From positions 2,914,001-2,978,000 of the forward strand of contig JAHLMK010000001.1 in the NCBI GenBank assembly GCA_019915135.1: a stretch of 64,000 nucleotides of DNA, written 5' to 3'. A model generated the notes under the pieces. That model had not been told where the DNA came from, searched no databases, and saw only the letters and a list, made by a program, of their open reading frames with translations. The translations under genes and the position numbers were made by a program. Positions 22,101 through 34,889 of this stretch are shown piece by piece (positions within the stretch are counted from its first letter, which is position 1; every line of letters begins with the position of its first letter). The stretch is from Strobilurus pachycystidiatus. Lineage: Eukaryota > Basidiomycota > Agaricomycetes > Agaricales > Physalacriaceae.

Positions 22101-23329
22101 AGGCCATATGCTCCGCCACTACTCCTCGATCAGTTTGGGAACTACGTTGTCCAGTGCGTAAACCTGTCTCCTCAAGTTCGTCGCAATTAATGTTGCGTAG
22201 GTGCTGCTTGCGTTTCGGTGCTCCAGCCAATGATTTCATCTTCGATGCTATAGTCGACCGCATGTGGGAAGTAGCGCAAGGCCGTTTCGGTGCTCGTAGT
22301 ATGCGCGCCTGTCTCGAGAGCCCGCACATCACCTTGAGTCAGCAACGCCGTATCGCGACAGCCGTCATTCTCAACTCCATCCCTCTTGCCACCAATCCTA
22401 ATGGCGCCCTTTTGTTGACCTGGCTGCTGGATACGTCAGGCTTCCCATCGCGTTATAACCTCTTGGCGCCGCGGTTCACTCCCCATCTGTCTCATCTTTG
22501 CACTCACAAGCTCGCTTCGTTGACGGTCCTTCGCATCGTCAATCAAAAAATCGAGCCAGAAGCATCGAGGCAGATCGTTGAAGCATTGTTCTCGTCACCG
22601 GGTGACCACGTCCTGACGGATGTTCTTGGAGATCAAGTCAATGGTGTTGCTGTCGTCCACAAAATTCTCACGAGCCCTTTCATCGACCCCGCCGAGAAAT
22701 ACGAATACGTCGAAGCTACAAAGCGCGTCCTCATCGAGTTGAAGGTCATTGCTACTCAAGCGTATCGTCGTTTGATCGAGGAAGTCGGCCTTCCTATCCC
22801 TAACTTCCAGCCGACATACGCTTCCAGTGGACCTCAGTCTGGTAAACCCAAACCTACCAGTCAAAGCACGCTTGGAATGTCGGGTTTGCCTTCTGGGTAC
22901 CCGACAAACGATCAAGGACTTGCCTCCATGATGGCTGCATTGCAGATGGGCGGTCAGAACCCTCAGGCCGGGCCCACTCAAATGCACGAATCGGGCTACA
23001 ATGCGCCCCAAGCTCGCCGTCAGCAAAACTCACCTGCCACGTTCTCTCCCTCTACCGATCCGTTTAATCCCTTCGCTATGCGGTCGCCGGAGATGATGGA
23101 CAGCCCTAGAATGCTTCAACGCAGTGGTAGTGGTCCCTCGCACGCCCCCATGTCTCCGGGATACAATGTCCAACCCTCCAATGCGGGAGGTCAGAGCCCG
23201 ATGATGGGTATGGGACAACCGACCTATGCCATGCCCAACTCCCAGTCCATCCCCCCTCACCTCTACCAAACCTACATGTACCAAAGTTATCCGCAAAACC
23301 CTCAAAACATGGGGACCTTCCATGCCTAA
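19187..23329 (+). CDS. RRM + Pumilio (PUF) RNA-binding protein, JSN1/PUF2 type
   Basis: Seven exons (19187-19284, 19339-20677, 20729-21116, 21169-21615, 21666-21871, 21927-22153, 22201-23329) give 1277 residues. A long Ser/Pro-rich N-terminus precedes two RRMs. RRM1, around residue 440, has RSLWIGNLD and ECGFVNFVDQADA; RRM2, around 590, has RALWIGSIPSTTT and NCGFINFERLDDA. Pumilio repeats lie at about 800-1090 (TVVQKLFERCS, IHKNGTWAAQKIIECVQ, LLLDQFGNYVVQCCLRFG, GRFGARSMRACLES, HKLASLTVLRIVNQ). The C-terminus is rich in Gln, Pro, Met and Ser. The combination of RRM and PUF is specific to the fungal JSN1/PUF1-PUF2 group, which binds mRNAs for membrane-associated proteins in yeast. RNP-like aromatic residues are present. 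The architecture is clear; mRNA targets are not inferable. Confidence 0.92.
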
Positions 23330-24473
23330 AATGCCGACATACGACGACGACCCACGTCATGACGCCTCTCCTTTCATATTCCATCCTGCTATTCTTGACG
23401 CTCGTTAAATCAAGCTTTCCCCCTGCGCTGTGTGGTCGAACATCATTGGTTTCATTTAGCTTTCCTCCAACCTGATATACCCAAATCTGCAAATGTACAT
23501 CTCCGTTCCAAGTTTTAAAAGGGCGTGGCCTTGGAGATCCAACGACTCGACATTTCCCATCTCTTACTGGTGTTATATCTGTACAACAAAGGACAGGCTG
23601 TAAATACCAGCCGGATTTAGATTTGCGTGCGTAAGTAGTACTGTACTTAGTGGTTACTGATTTTACTGTTATTTGTTCCGGGCATCATATACGACGAAGA
23701 CGTTGTACTCTTCTCGTTCAGTAGTAGTTGGGATGTGTTAATACTTACAGTATCAAACTGCTCAATAGATGTAACCACGTTTTCTATTTCTATAGCTCTG
23801 CAGGTGTGAGTTCGCAATATGGTATGTTTATAGCTTAGACTTGTCTTGTGGAGTCATGGCATCGATACTTATTGACTTCGCCGCCGTCCCTTTCCGCTGA
23901 GCACCATGCTTGGAGATCTGCGTGTCTACAGCATCGTCTCATTGATGGTGTCGGTGTCGCCATTCATATCAATTCGCCTCTTCCAGCTTTATCTAGGCAC
24001 AGGCATACCACAAGCCACACTGTATAGCGGAGTTTCCCGTCTGACAGATTCCAACTTCGCCTGATGCGGGGGTATGCGCACCAGGGCTCAATACTGACCC
24101 ATGCTGGATTCTGTGGGATCCTGTGTATTGATTGGCTGTTCCGAGAATCGCAATACCGTCCTGATTCCGTTCCTCGCACCCACGTCAATTCCATGACAGC
24201 CCACATGGCACGGGGGTAGCAATCAGACTAGGCTCGCTGGGACAGTGGCGTACTTGATCGCAACATAAGCGCGCTCGGGGATCGGGCCGCACAAATTATA
24301 TTGCCTTTCGGAGCATTGCGCGCCTCATTGCGCCATTTTCGTGACGATCACGCCAATGTTGCAAATTCAGCTCACCATCGATGCAATAATTGATGGATGC
24401 TTATAACAGCCAGGCTTATCATCGGAGCGTAGGCTTGCTTCTCCCATCCAGAAGACTCTGCACTCTTTCCACG
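23330..24473. other. intergenic region
   Basis: About 1.1 kb of AT-richer sequence without a credible gene on either strand. It separates the RRM/PUF gene from the sulfate permease. Confidence 0.4.
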
Positions 24474-27207
24474 ATGTCCAACAAGATCAAGCAGCTCGGA
24501 AAGCAGGTCATAGGTTACCCTGAAGAAGTCGTCCCTGTCATATCCACAAAGGACTACGTTCTGCAGTCCGAGTATGCACACAGCCCTGGCCGACATGTAC
24601 GTCTTAACGGTGTTCTGAGGAGCTTATGCACTGCTTACCGTCAGGCAGATTGTCGCCTACCTGCGTAGCTTGTTCCCTATACTAGGATGGATCACCAGAT
24701 ACAGTAAGTATTTTGTCGATAAAATTTTCACGCCCTTTAACCTGGCACACGCAGACTTGGTTGGTTGACTGGTGATGTCATTGCCGGCTTAACTGTCGGA
24801 ATGGTGCTCGTTCCTCAGAGCATGTCATACGCTCAGGTAAGTAGGATGCTTCGCTTGAGAAGCTTGCCCTTCTCACGTCCTTCTTCCTCAGATCGCAACG
24901 CTGGAACCCCAATATGGGCTTTATTCGTCGTTCGTCGGGGTCCTCATATACTGTGTGCGTGTCTTCTTCGTTCGGTTGTTTTGACGCTCATGTCGCGCGC
25001 CCAGTTCTTTGCCACATCCAAGGACGTCTCCATCGGGCCAGTCGCCGTCATGTCTCTGACTGTCTCACATCATCAAACATGTCAATGATGCCCACCCCGA
25101 CCAGTGGAGTAGCCCACAAATTGCGACTACCGTGTCGTTCATCTGTGGCTTCATTGTCCTTGGAATTGGTCTTCTACGCCTTGGATGGCTTGTCGAATTC
25201 ATCCCTGCTCCCGCTGTTAGTGGCTTTATGACTGGGTCTGCAATCAGTATCGTTTCTGGCCAGGTTCCTGCGCTCATGGGTATCACTGGCTTCGAGTAAG
25301 TGCACATATGTCTTTCATGGGTACTTTTTTAACAGTGCCTTCTGTAGTACGCGTGCCGCGACATACAAAGTCATCATAAACACCCTGAAAGGGCTACCAA
25401 GGACTAAACTCGATGCTGCTTGGGGACTACCCGGTCTTGTTGCGCTCTATGGCATTCGAATTGTGTGCGATATCTTGACGAGACGGTTCCCGAGCAGAAC
25501 GCGGTTATTCTTCTTTATCTCCGTTCTTAGAAATGCCTTCGTCCTCCTCATTCTGACAATCGCGGCTTGGCTCTACACCAGACATCGCGTCAATGCCAAG
25601 GGCAAGTATCCTATCAGCATCCTCCAGACAGTCCCGAGTGGTCTACGCCACGTCGAGCAACCGACCATTGATCCCGACCTCTTGTCTGCATTGGCAGGCC
25701 AACTACCAGTGGCCACAATCATTCTCTTGCTAGAGCATATCGCTATCTCAAAGTGTATGTCGTTCTTTTCGTGGCATGCTACCTCCGCATCTAATCAAAT
25801 CATTGCAGCCTTTGGTAGACTCAACAACTACAAAATCAACCCGAACCAGGAGCTCATCGCGATCGGTGTGACGAACACCGTAGGATCATGTTTTGGTGCA
25901 TACCCTGCGACTGGATCATTCTCTCGCTCCGCCTTGAAATCGAAGTCTGGTGTCCGGACTCCCGCAGCCGGAATCATCACTGCAGTCGTGGTCATCGTCG
26001 CTCTCTATGGTCTAACTCCGGCGTTCTTTTGGATTCCCAAAGCTGGCCTCTCAGCCGTCATTATACACGCAGTTGCCGATCTTGTCGCATCCCCGAGCCA
26101 GGTATGTCTTTGCCTCGAGGAGTGTTCAATCATTGGTGTTGAATATCGTTAGGTATACTCATACTGGCGAGTTTCACCCCTGGAGTTCATCATTTGGCTG
26201 GCTGCTGTTCTCGTGACAATCTTCTCATCCATTGAGAACGGAATCTACGTCTCGATCTGCACTTCACTCGCGCTCTTGCTCGTCCGCATTGCCCATCCGC
26301 GTGGCGCTTTCCTTGGGAAGGTCAAGGTCCATGGCGAGGACAGCAAGGCACGCGATGTGTTTGTTCCCTTGTCTAAAGTAGGTGTCACCAACCAGCACGT
26401 CCAAGTTGTTCCGCCTGCGCCTGGTGTCATTATTTATCGTCACGAGGAGAGCTACTTGTACCCGAACTGTTCCCATCTCGAAAATACGCTCGTCGACTAC
26501 GTGAAGGCGAACACTCGTCGTGGCAAGGACATGAGTGCGGTCAAGCTCAGTGACCGCCCTTGGAACGACCCCGGTCCGAGGCGAGGGGAGAAAGACACAC
26601 AAGCTCAGAATGCGTCTCTTCCCGACCTCCACGCAATTGTTCTGGACTTCTCCTCTATGTAAGTTCTTTATTTGATAGTTCGCACAAGCTCGATACTCAC
26701 CACCCGGTATTCAGCTCCCAAATCGATACCACAGCGGTACAATCCCTGATTGACGCTCGTAATACCATCGAAAGATGGGCCGATCACCCTGTTGAGGTAA
26801 AGCTGCTCTGCTTGCAATGTCTTGATCCGCTTTGCTAAAATCTTCGGTAGTTCCACTTCGCTACCATCCTTTCACCGTGGATACGCCGGGCGCTCGTCGC
26901 TGGTGGTTTTGGTATGGGCTACTCCTCGCGGCGTTTCAATCAAGAATTTGCCGCCGTTGCGCCTTATAGCGGCGGCTTGGGTGACAGACGCTTCGACGAA
27001 CGTGATGAACACCAACACCCTACTACTGTCACAGTCGACATAGAATCGGGCGGTGACATAAAAAAGCGGGATTCATCGATTGCCTCCAAATCTCCTGGCT
27101 ACGAGCCACTGTTGTCCTCTGATACACCATTCTTCCATTTCGATCTTCAGGCGGCAGTCTCTGCTGCTGAAAGCGGCATCAATGGTGGACGGGCGACTTC
27201 TTCATAA
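24474..27207 (+). CDS. SulP-family sulfate permease with two apparent frame breaks
   Basis: Ten exons are recognisable: 24474-24596, 24649-24703, 24755-24836, 24892-24954, 25005-25295, 25348-25754, 25809-26101, 26153-26658, 26715-26796, 26851-27207; about 753 residues if intact. Family landmarks are complete: LRSLFPILGWITRY, GDVIAGLTVGMVLVPQSMSY, TSKDVSIGPVAVMSL, PAVSGFMTGSAISIVSGQ, NTVGSCFGAYPATGSFSRSA, and a C-terminal STAS domain (AIVLDFSSISQIDTTAVQSL). It would import sulfate across the plasma membrane with protons. Two joins fail. The exon 2/exon 3 junction lacks one base, and in exon 5 the frame slips near 25068 by a two-base shortfall; together they restore frame. No alternative GT..AG sites repair either break. 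Sequencing error is possible, as is a recent pseudogene. Confidence 0.85.
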
Positions 27208-27334
27208 GGTGCTAGTTACTGGGTCGTCGGCTAACTTATTTCTTGTACAACATAGACGTAGCACACTTTCAAAATGTAACATCATATGTAGCAGCACTGT
27301 ATATGTAGCAACTTGTTTAATGGATGGATTTTGA

Positions 27335-29213
27335 TTACAATACACCAGAGCAAACTCCTTCAATCCAATCAGTGTCACTCTTCACCGTCGTCAAATTCTC
27401 GAAGCCATCTGAGGTGACCAAGATAACATCTTCGATACGAACGCCACCAACAGACTCGTATCGCTGCAATATGTTGTGATTGATATGCTGCGAGTCACGA
27501 ACGGGTGCGAGAAGATGAGGCGAGAAATAGATTCCAGGCTCTACGGTCTGAGAAAAGGAGTCAAACTTAGAATTGCGCCATAAGAGGTATGCGCTTACAA
27601 CCACCATTCCCGTTTGCAAGGGAAGTCTCAGGCGCAGGTACGCGTAGTAGTCAGAGTGTCCGACCGCGGAGGTTTCGCTGATAGTGTCATTGACGAGTGG
27701 CTTACTCGCGCTGGGAACGTCGTGTACATCCATACCCAAACTATGGCCAAGGCCGTGAGGAAAGAACGCCGCACTGATGCCCGAAGCGAGTATGGCCTCT
27801 TCGGAATTCCAAGAACCCGATTGTGGAGAATCGGGAGACTTGAAGATGCCCAATCGCTGGAATCCTTTGATAAGAACGCGATGACAGAGGAGATGGACAG
27901 TATCCCAGTGCACTCCTGGTTTCACGATGTCCATCGCAGCCTACGGATAGGATGAGCATCAAATAGTGTTTCGGTCTCGAAATGTTCTGAAAACAAACCT
28001 TCTGCATTTCAAGTACGAGTTCATATATCTGGCGGGCTTCTGCACTGAACTTGCCACCGTTACCAACCGGCATCGTTCTCGTGATATCCGATGCATAACA
28101 CTGCCATTCACATCCGGCATCAATGAGTAACACTTGGGGAACGAACTCCTTCGCATCGGTCTCGCTGAAGTGATTGTTGTTATGATGGCCATGGGGTTTG
28201 ACGGGGCCCCAGGCGAATTCACGATCATTGCAGCAATAATGGAGCGTAGAAGCTCGGGAGGCCGCCGCCACAATCGGTAGGTAGGCCTGATGGACGGCAC
28301 TGAATGATACCGGTCAGATGTGAATACACGGAGAATATATGTGATGGCGAACCCTTCTCTGCGGCATGATGCAACAAAAATTGCTTCAGCTTCGGCTTCT
28401 TGCTCGATGAGCCACTCTCCGGGGAGTAGCGGTCTATCTGCGCCCTTTTCACGCTGGATCTCGCCTTTGACCGCCTTCCCAAGCACTCGCATTACAGTCT
28501 CATGTGCCCTAGAGCTGATCTGATTGGCTTTTCGAATAAGGGCTATCTCCTCCGCGTCTTTGATCAAACGTGTTCTGTGAAGAGCTGACAGAAGGTATGC
28601 ATCTGTCACAGCACCATCTGCGGAAAGCACGATCTGAGGATACTCATCTGAAAGTGTGGGAAATAGAGGGGATCCTCTGGGAAGCGTGTGGAAGAGAGCT
28701 TCGGGGAAAGCTTTGATGAGCGTCGCGATCTCAGCAGAGAGATCGGCGGCGTAGTGCGTCTTTGTTACATCGTATGTCGCAGACGCTACTTCGAGGGTAG
28801 GAGGAGGAATAGACCACATGATGTCAGCTAATTCAGCTTTCGGGATGAACAGTTGCATTGATGGCGTCTTCTCCAGAGCCGTGCCGGCCTGGTAAGCCAC
28901 GAGGAGGTAAGAGGCGGGAACAGTGCACCCAGAAAGATAATAAAAGTTGGATTCTTGACGAAAGACCATTTCGCGATCGGTGTCATTTCTGAACGGAGTG
29001 ACTTCACCAGCCAGAATGAGAACTTGAGGCTAAAGAGCCCATCGGTATGGGTCTATCGATGAATATGTAGATATACCGACCTTGGCTTGTTCCGATGCCG
29101 GAAGGAGCTGAACGAGCTGCTGGAGTGTCCTGATTGCGTGTTGCTTTGCTTCAAAAAGATGAGCCACTTCCCAGGTGGCTTGCGATTTCACATAACTTAC
29201 CAGGGAACGCCAT
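27335..29213 (-). CDS. Xaa-Pro aminopeptidase (aminopeptidase P, M24B, PEPP type)
   Basis: Six minus-strand exons (29201-29213, 29081-29148, 28353-29029, 27999-28299, 27599-27940, 27335-27547) give 537 residues. An AMP_N domain starts [16 protein letters not shown] and has [13 protein letters not shown]. The pita-bread domain follows with all five expected metal ligands: D in [10 protein letters not shown] in [12 protein letters not shown] in [15 protein letters not shown] in VEPGIYFSP and E in [11 protein letters not shown]. The enzyme removes an N-terminal residue preceding proline, using two divalent metals. No targeting signal is apparent, so it is probably cytosolic. The first exon is only 13 bases (ATG plus ten); it was chosen because it restores the conserved FPAKQHA start. 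Its 3' end converges on the sulfate permease with 127 bases between stops. Confidence 0.92.
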
Positions 29214-29792
29214 GGCGGTAGAGACGCTGAAGACTCGCGTGCTCATTGATCACAGGATGATGACCAACGTCATCAAAACGATCGAAACTCGAAGCCTTCA
29301 GACAGCAGCCACCGCCAGTGTCAATCACCTACGGAACGTCCCACGTCGCGTCGGTTACAAGGCACTTCATATACCGGCATAGCCTTACATTCATTCCCTG
29401 GGCATGTCGGACGACGGCTGCCTATCCATAGCCGCACAGTGAGAAAACTCATCCGCAAACGGGAATTTTTCTGTCGAAGATGGTACGTGAGTCTCAACTT
29501 CTCTTACCAAGCTTAATGCCTTGCGACTGCGCAGCGGAATATACTTTTCAACCTGTCCATCTGCCTGGGTACTCGAGAGCCGTTTTTGGCACAGGTCTCC
29601 GTGCATCACCTCGACACTGTGCTAATGATGTCTGACCTTCGTACCTGTAACCTCATTTCGGAGACTACCATCTATATCTTACGTCAATTCGTACCCAAAC
29701 TATGGATTCCCATGCATATGAAGAACAACCCACTCTGCCATATAAACGAGCTGTTCTATTCCCTCCAGACTGTTCACTAAACAGTTCTCGTG
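29214..29792. other. intergenic region between divergent aminopeptidase and cupredoxin genes
   Basis: About 580 bases hold the two promoters. Small open frames (29391-29609 minus, 29586-29780 plus) have no domain and look like chance. Confidence 0.4.
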
Positions 29793-30777
29793 ATGTTTGT
29801 AACGTCCGCCTTTGTTCTGCTTTTCTCTTCCTCTTTTGCTGCCGCGCAGTATGGAGGATATGGAAGCCCTGGAACGACTACCCAGGCGTCGTCTGCTACA
29901 AGTGCTGCTGCTGCTTCTGTCCCTTCCGCTCCCGCAGACTCTACTGGGCGTGTCAATGTACCTTCTCTCATTCTTCATTTCTCTACTGCCTCTAAAACTT
30001 GCTGTAGGTCAACGTGAACCCTAACGGGCAGTTCCGTTACGATCCACAAGACATCAAGGCGCCCAATGGAACTTTGGTCACTTTCTTCTTCCCCAAGTAT
30101 AAATTCTTCCTTACTACCTATCATATTTCTGACCTCTCTGAAGCTCTCAGTTTACGCACTCGGTTACCCAATCTTCATTCGCTTCGCCGTGTCTTCATCT
30201 CGCGGCCAATGGATCCACACCTGCCGGGTTTGACTCCGGACTCACGAAGTCTACGCAGTTTACACTCAATATCACTGATGACACTAAACGTATGTGAAAA
30301 ACGCTTGATATCGAGCCGAACCTGAACACTAGTCTTATAGCCATCTGGTTCCATTGCAAGCAGGTAGATACAATTCTCGTCGCGGTCCGTCTTCCACCCA
30401 CTAATGCCTGCTTCCTCCCAGGTGACTCACTGCGGGATGGGAATGGTCGGTTCCATCAATGCCCCTTCCACAGGGAACACCTTTGCCAATTTCCAAGCTG
30501 CTGCGCAGAAGCTGGGGAGCGCGGCGCCGACGGTAAGTCGTGGTTGGCTGTCTATCCTCGTTGCACTGAAAAATTTTGCTATCAGGAAAGCGACAGCGGC
30601 GCTGTCACTGGGGGAGTGAACGGTATTGCAACTGCTGCACCTGCAGCGACATTCTCAGCGTCGGGTAGCGCCTCGCCGAGCGGCGGCTCTGACTCGAATG
30701 GATCGGCAGCTTTGGATATGTTGACGAGCAGCGTTCTTGCCATTGTTCTTGCGGGTGTGGTTATCGTTGTCGGTTAA
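29793..30777 (+). CDS. secreted GPI-anchored cupredoxin-like protein
   Basis: Six exons (29793-29957, 30008-30096, 30144-30289, 30341-30363, 30422-30532, 30586-30777) give 241 residues. The N-terminus MFVTSAFVLLFSSSFAAAQ is a signal peptide. A Ser/Thr/Ala-rich linker leads to a plastocyanin-like domain: PNGTLVTFFFP, FTHSVTQSSF with the first copper histidine, and IWFHCKQVTHCGMGMVGSIN with the Cys, His and Met ligands. A second Gly/Ser-rich linker ends in a hydrophobic tail (VLAIVLAGVVIVVG) after small residues, as for a GPI signal. Such proteins sit on fungal cell walls; copper binding is predicted from the retained ligands. The role is not known. One exon is just 23 bases (30341-30363). Confidence 0.88.
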
Positions 30778-31123
30778 GGTCTCGCCACTGTCTGGACTTG
30801 TAGATTACTTCGTACACGAGACACTTATTTAGTACGAGGATGTCGAAACAACCAAAAGCTTGGTGTTCTCGTAAATAGGAGAGATATAAATTGCTTCTGT
30901 ACGGTTTACTCGAGATGCTCTCGACCTCCTTGAAGTCTGAGTTGATCCCAAGACCTTGGCGGAGCGTATGGGAGTGTAGACGAAGTTGAAGACTTAACCT
31001 TATGTCGATCAACTCGATCAAATGCGTAATTAATTTATTAATTACCGTCATGTCAACTGTGATCATCAGTGTCCGCATCTCTATCTGTTAGTTCCTTCGT
31101 GGACGACCTTGTTCGCTACAACG
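30778..31123. other. intergenic region
   Basis: About 350 bases between the cupredoxin stop and the HID1 start, with no recognised feature. Confidence 0.4.
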
Positions 31124-34100
31124 ATGTTCTCGGGAATACCGCAGAGGCTCACTGCACCCTTTGGACTGCTTCCAGATGCAGAAAAGCTAGCATTTCGCAG
31201 TCAACCGGGCGGATTGATGAAGCTGGCAACAATTCGAGTGCGTGCCCTTACCACTGGAAAGCGAATGGGCGTACTAACTACACATAAGAATATCCCAGAG
31301 ACGGACAGCTATTGGAACCAAGTGCGTTCTGTGTAGAGCGCCGAGCGGTACCACGTTAACCAGGTCTCAGTACACAGTGCTATTCGATTCCGCATCAGAG
31401 GTGTATTCACTTATAACCCCCCATGATAGTGAGAGGTGATTCATTTGACTCACTTTCATCTCACCATTCGTAAACAGTACGGCGGGCCCTCCTAGACGCT
31501 CCAGAGAACATTGCCACGCTGATTCGTGTAATAACCGCTCGACTGTGCAACCTCATTTCGGATCACACGTTTCCTTCTCCAACAAACACAGCCGTCAATG
31601 CCATCGCCTTCATGAAATCAGCGTCAGGGGACCGAAACACGACGAAAGAAGTCCTCAATTGTATCCGTATCCTCCAACGCGTTCTGCCCGTGGTCTTTGA
31701 AGTGCAGGGCGAAGCAAGTGTCTTCGAGTTGGAAGTCCTTTGGAGAAGGGAGGAAATCTACGAAATCGAGGATACAGACGGACAGGCACCGCAATTCGTG
31801 ATCGAGGACGACGCGAGTGACGAAGAGACGGCTACCAAGCCCACGCCGAAAACACCACCCAAGTCGACTAAACCTGCATTGGGAGAGAAGCTCTTCAGTT
31901 CCATCGTTAACCTTCTCTTTTGCTGTGGCTTCACGGTCCCCACCAAAATACAAGTCGATCACCACAAGATTAACTGTGTTATATGGTGCGTGCATCGTGT
32001 CCTGCTTGCATCAACATTTCTCAAAATACTTAACTAGGGAGAGGGGCGTTGGCTCGACCTCGGACTTCGGACCCAACGGCCAGTTTGACAACAACAAGAC
32101 CGAAGTCCTCCGCCTTCTTCTTGTACTGTTGTCGAGACAGATATACGTTCCACCGTCCTCGCTTTTCTCTAAACCTTCACTCTATTCTCTGCATTTGGTT
32201 CAAAAGATACCGAGACGCGATGTCTTGACCATTCTATGCTCGCTCCTGAACACTGTGATCAATACTCACTTGCAAGTACACACCAGTATCGGAAGTATGG
32301 CAGGAAGGCTGCCGTACAATCATCTCGTCTTTAAGGGCGAGGACACGCGGTCAAACCTAGTTGCGACGTGTCTTCAAGTCCTGATCGCAGTGCTGGACTT
32401 CCAGAGCGGCAGTGCAAGAGACGGGCCCACAGAGCAACCGACATCAAAGACGAATTCATTCAGGTATTTCCTCATGAAGCTAGTGGGTGCCTCCGACAGC
32501 TATTCTGCATTCAAAGTTGATCCTTTATTCCTAGCATCGAACGCAAGACTTCGTCTTCATACTCGATGGGTTCATAGCTATCTTCGATAAGCACTTGGAA
32601 ACCGTGAACAATTTGCTACCTGGTGCAAAAAGATCTCTTCCCTACCTTGCAGAGACTGTCATACTTCTCTGGAGGATACTCGACCTGAACAAGGTAATGT
32701 CCTTATGTCGAGTTGTGTTACTATCTACGTGAGACTCACAGTGTCATAGAAATTCAGAGCGTTCGTGTTAGACAGTGGCAAATGCATGGATTTGGTTGCG
32801 CATCTTCTATGTTACAATCTGGAGATCAAAGACAAACCTCGTAAGTCAAAGAGACTCACTTTCACATTCACTTACTATATAATCATCGTAGAACAGCATG
32901 GCATATGCCGAACGTTGTCCTACATTATCCAGTCTCTCTCGGCGGAACCTGGGTTTGGTGCCAAGCTAGCCAGCACCATTACGATACCAATTCCCTCGAA
33001 ATGGGCTGCCTCTGGAACTGCTGCTGACTTCCTGATCAATGTGCGTTCACAGTTATTCGTCCCAGCCTCCAGATATTCAATACTTCTCGCAGGCGGTATA
33101 CTCTATCGTGGCCACCACCTCTGGGTCGCTCAACGCACTGTATCCGGCCTTGGTCATCTCGCTTTCCAACTCAGCGCCCCATTTCCGGAATTTGAGCGTC
33201 ACTGCATCTGCTCGATTGATACAATTATTCAAATCCTTCTCGAATCCTCTCTTCCTGCTTGCTGATGAAGGACATCCAAGACTGTTATTCTTCATGTGCG
33301 TGACGTGGCCCACCATGGATTCTATGTCTCACACCCCATTTCTAGGCTGGAGGTGTTCAATTCTGTCATCCTGCATCATCTATCCGAGAATCCCAACTTG
33401 ATTTACGGGATACTATCCTCACACAAGGTCTTCGAAGACCTGGGAACGTTTACCCTATCCAGAGGCTTGCGCGAGATCAAACGAGTGCAGGTCCTGAAAG
33501 AGCAACAAGGCGTTGCTAAGAGTCCCAGGGCGTCAAACGAGGGTGCGGAGTCGGAGAAATCGAGGTTGTTGGCATCTGAATCCTTACAAGATCTGGGTGA
33601 GTCGGCAGATCAAACAGCTAAAGACGATGGGGAGGACGAGCCTTCTATCGTCCATCCCATGTCACCGACGACGGAGTCTGTCATTCCCGGGGGAGCACCA
33701 TCTGAAAAGGCTCGCGGCAAACAGAAAGAACGGCGATCTTCATCGACGGACGTTGATGTCAGTCTTGAAAGAGTCACGGCTCTCGGTATCGGCAGGAATG
33801 GCTTCATACCATCCAATGAATGGGTGAGTGTTTTTGCCTGACTGGGGTGAACATCTCTAACGGTGTTGTAGGTACGATCATGGCAACAAGGGTGAGTTTC
33901 AGCTGCCGGTAGATTGACTTGGACCGTTGACGCGCTTTCAAGCTTACCCTTGGATACTGTGTCAATCCTCATCGCCGAACTCTTACCCAAAATACAAGTC
34001 TACCAGGCTTCCCGAAATAAAGCCAACTCCACCACATCTATCGTTGACTTTCTAGGGTCTGTCACGTTGAGAGATGTCCTACCTCCGGTTCCTCCACTGA

Positions 34101-34403
34101 GCCCACGGAAATTCCTTGTTCGTCGTTTCCTTTTGTTCCATATCAACTTGCTATACTGAGCATTCTGTACAGTGGACGGAGGCATCCATCGTTTGGTTGA
34201 CGTCCTTGATATGGGGTGAGATATACCTGCGTGGTATGTCGCCTCTGGGAATCTGGAATTCGACCAGTGTTCGCCTCTTCTACGTCAAGCATTCGCAGCA
34301 CCAGCACCAGCATCAGATCACGGAGGCAGTTTCGAACGTTGTTGGCGGGTTGCTGAGGAGGAACACTTCAGAAGTATCTATTGTTACGACAAGACCGCGC
34401 TGA
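31124..34403 (+). CDS. HID1: HID1 family protein (Golgi / dense-core vesicle trafficking)
   Basis: Thirteen exons (31124-31237, 31289-31321, 31371-31428, 31478-31985, 32038-32486, 32548-32693, 32750-32840, 32892-33040, 33093-33295, 33346-33823, 33872-33891, 33943-34117, 34173-34403) give about 884 residues with consistent phases. Segments follow animal HID1 along the whole length: TDSYWNQ, LNCIRILQRVLPVVFE, the acidic DDASDEE insert, VIWERGVGSTSDF, LLNTVINT...PYNHLVFKG, LLWRILDLNKKFRAFVLDS, NLIYGILSSHKVFEDL, SNEWVRSWQQGLPLD, and the tryptophan-rich LIWGEIYLRGM. HID1 is a peripheral, often myristoylated Golgi protein; this copy starts MFSGIPQ, so there is no Gly2 for myristoylation. Exon 11 is only 20 bases. 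The first three exons are the least certain. Confidence 0.88.
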
Positions 34404-34889
34404 ACGACGCGGGTCTACGTAGTCGTTACTCACGTGCAAACTACAACACTGTGTCTCTACTTAAATTTGCGGATCAAATACTTGTACAGACTCTTGAAAT
34501 TTATACGTAGAATCTAGATTACTGATTCTGTGCGTCTCTTCAAGCTTCAAGGTCTGCAACAAGTATACAATCAATACATACATGCCCAAGGGCGGATAAT
34601 CTATTAATGGGAAGTCCAAGCCCTGTCCTGGCTCGGCCAAAGTGTGGCGAGCAACTATATCATGGTTTTTTAATTGTCTTCAGACGGGTATGGTACGACA
34701 GCGACGGTATCGAAATCACTGGACATAGTGAGAGCGTGTAAGATTACGCTTTGAAAGGCATGCAGACATTTCAGCGAGGAAAGAGACAACGGCATCTGCC
34801 GTCGGCGTTCGAACTTCGCGCTCAAGCCGTGGCCATCACGCGACGACTAAGCGGTTCTCTTTCGACGGTCATGCTGTGTACCTAAAGCG
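34404..34889. other. intergenic region
   Basis: About 490 bases between HID1 and the RAD57-like gene. No credible open frame or repeat is visible. Confidence 0.4.

Noticed and set aside
25054..25098. An intron from GTCTCACATC to CCCGACCAG in the sulfate permease that would avoid the second frame break
   Set aside because: It would delete a segment (HIIKHVNDAHPDQ) that is well conserved in SulP proteins, and the other break would remain.
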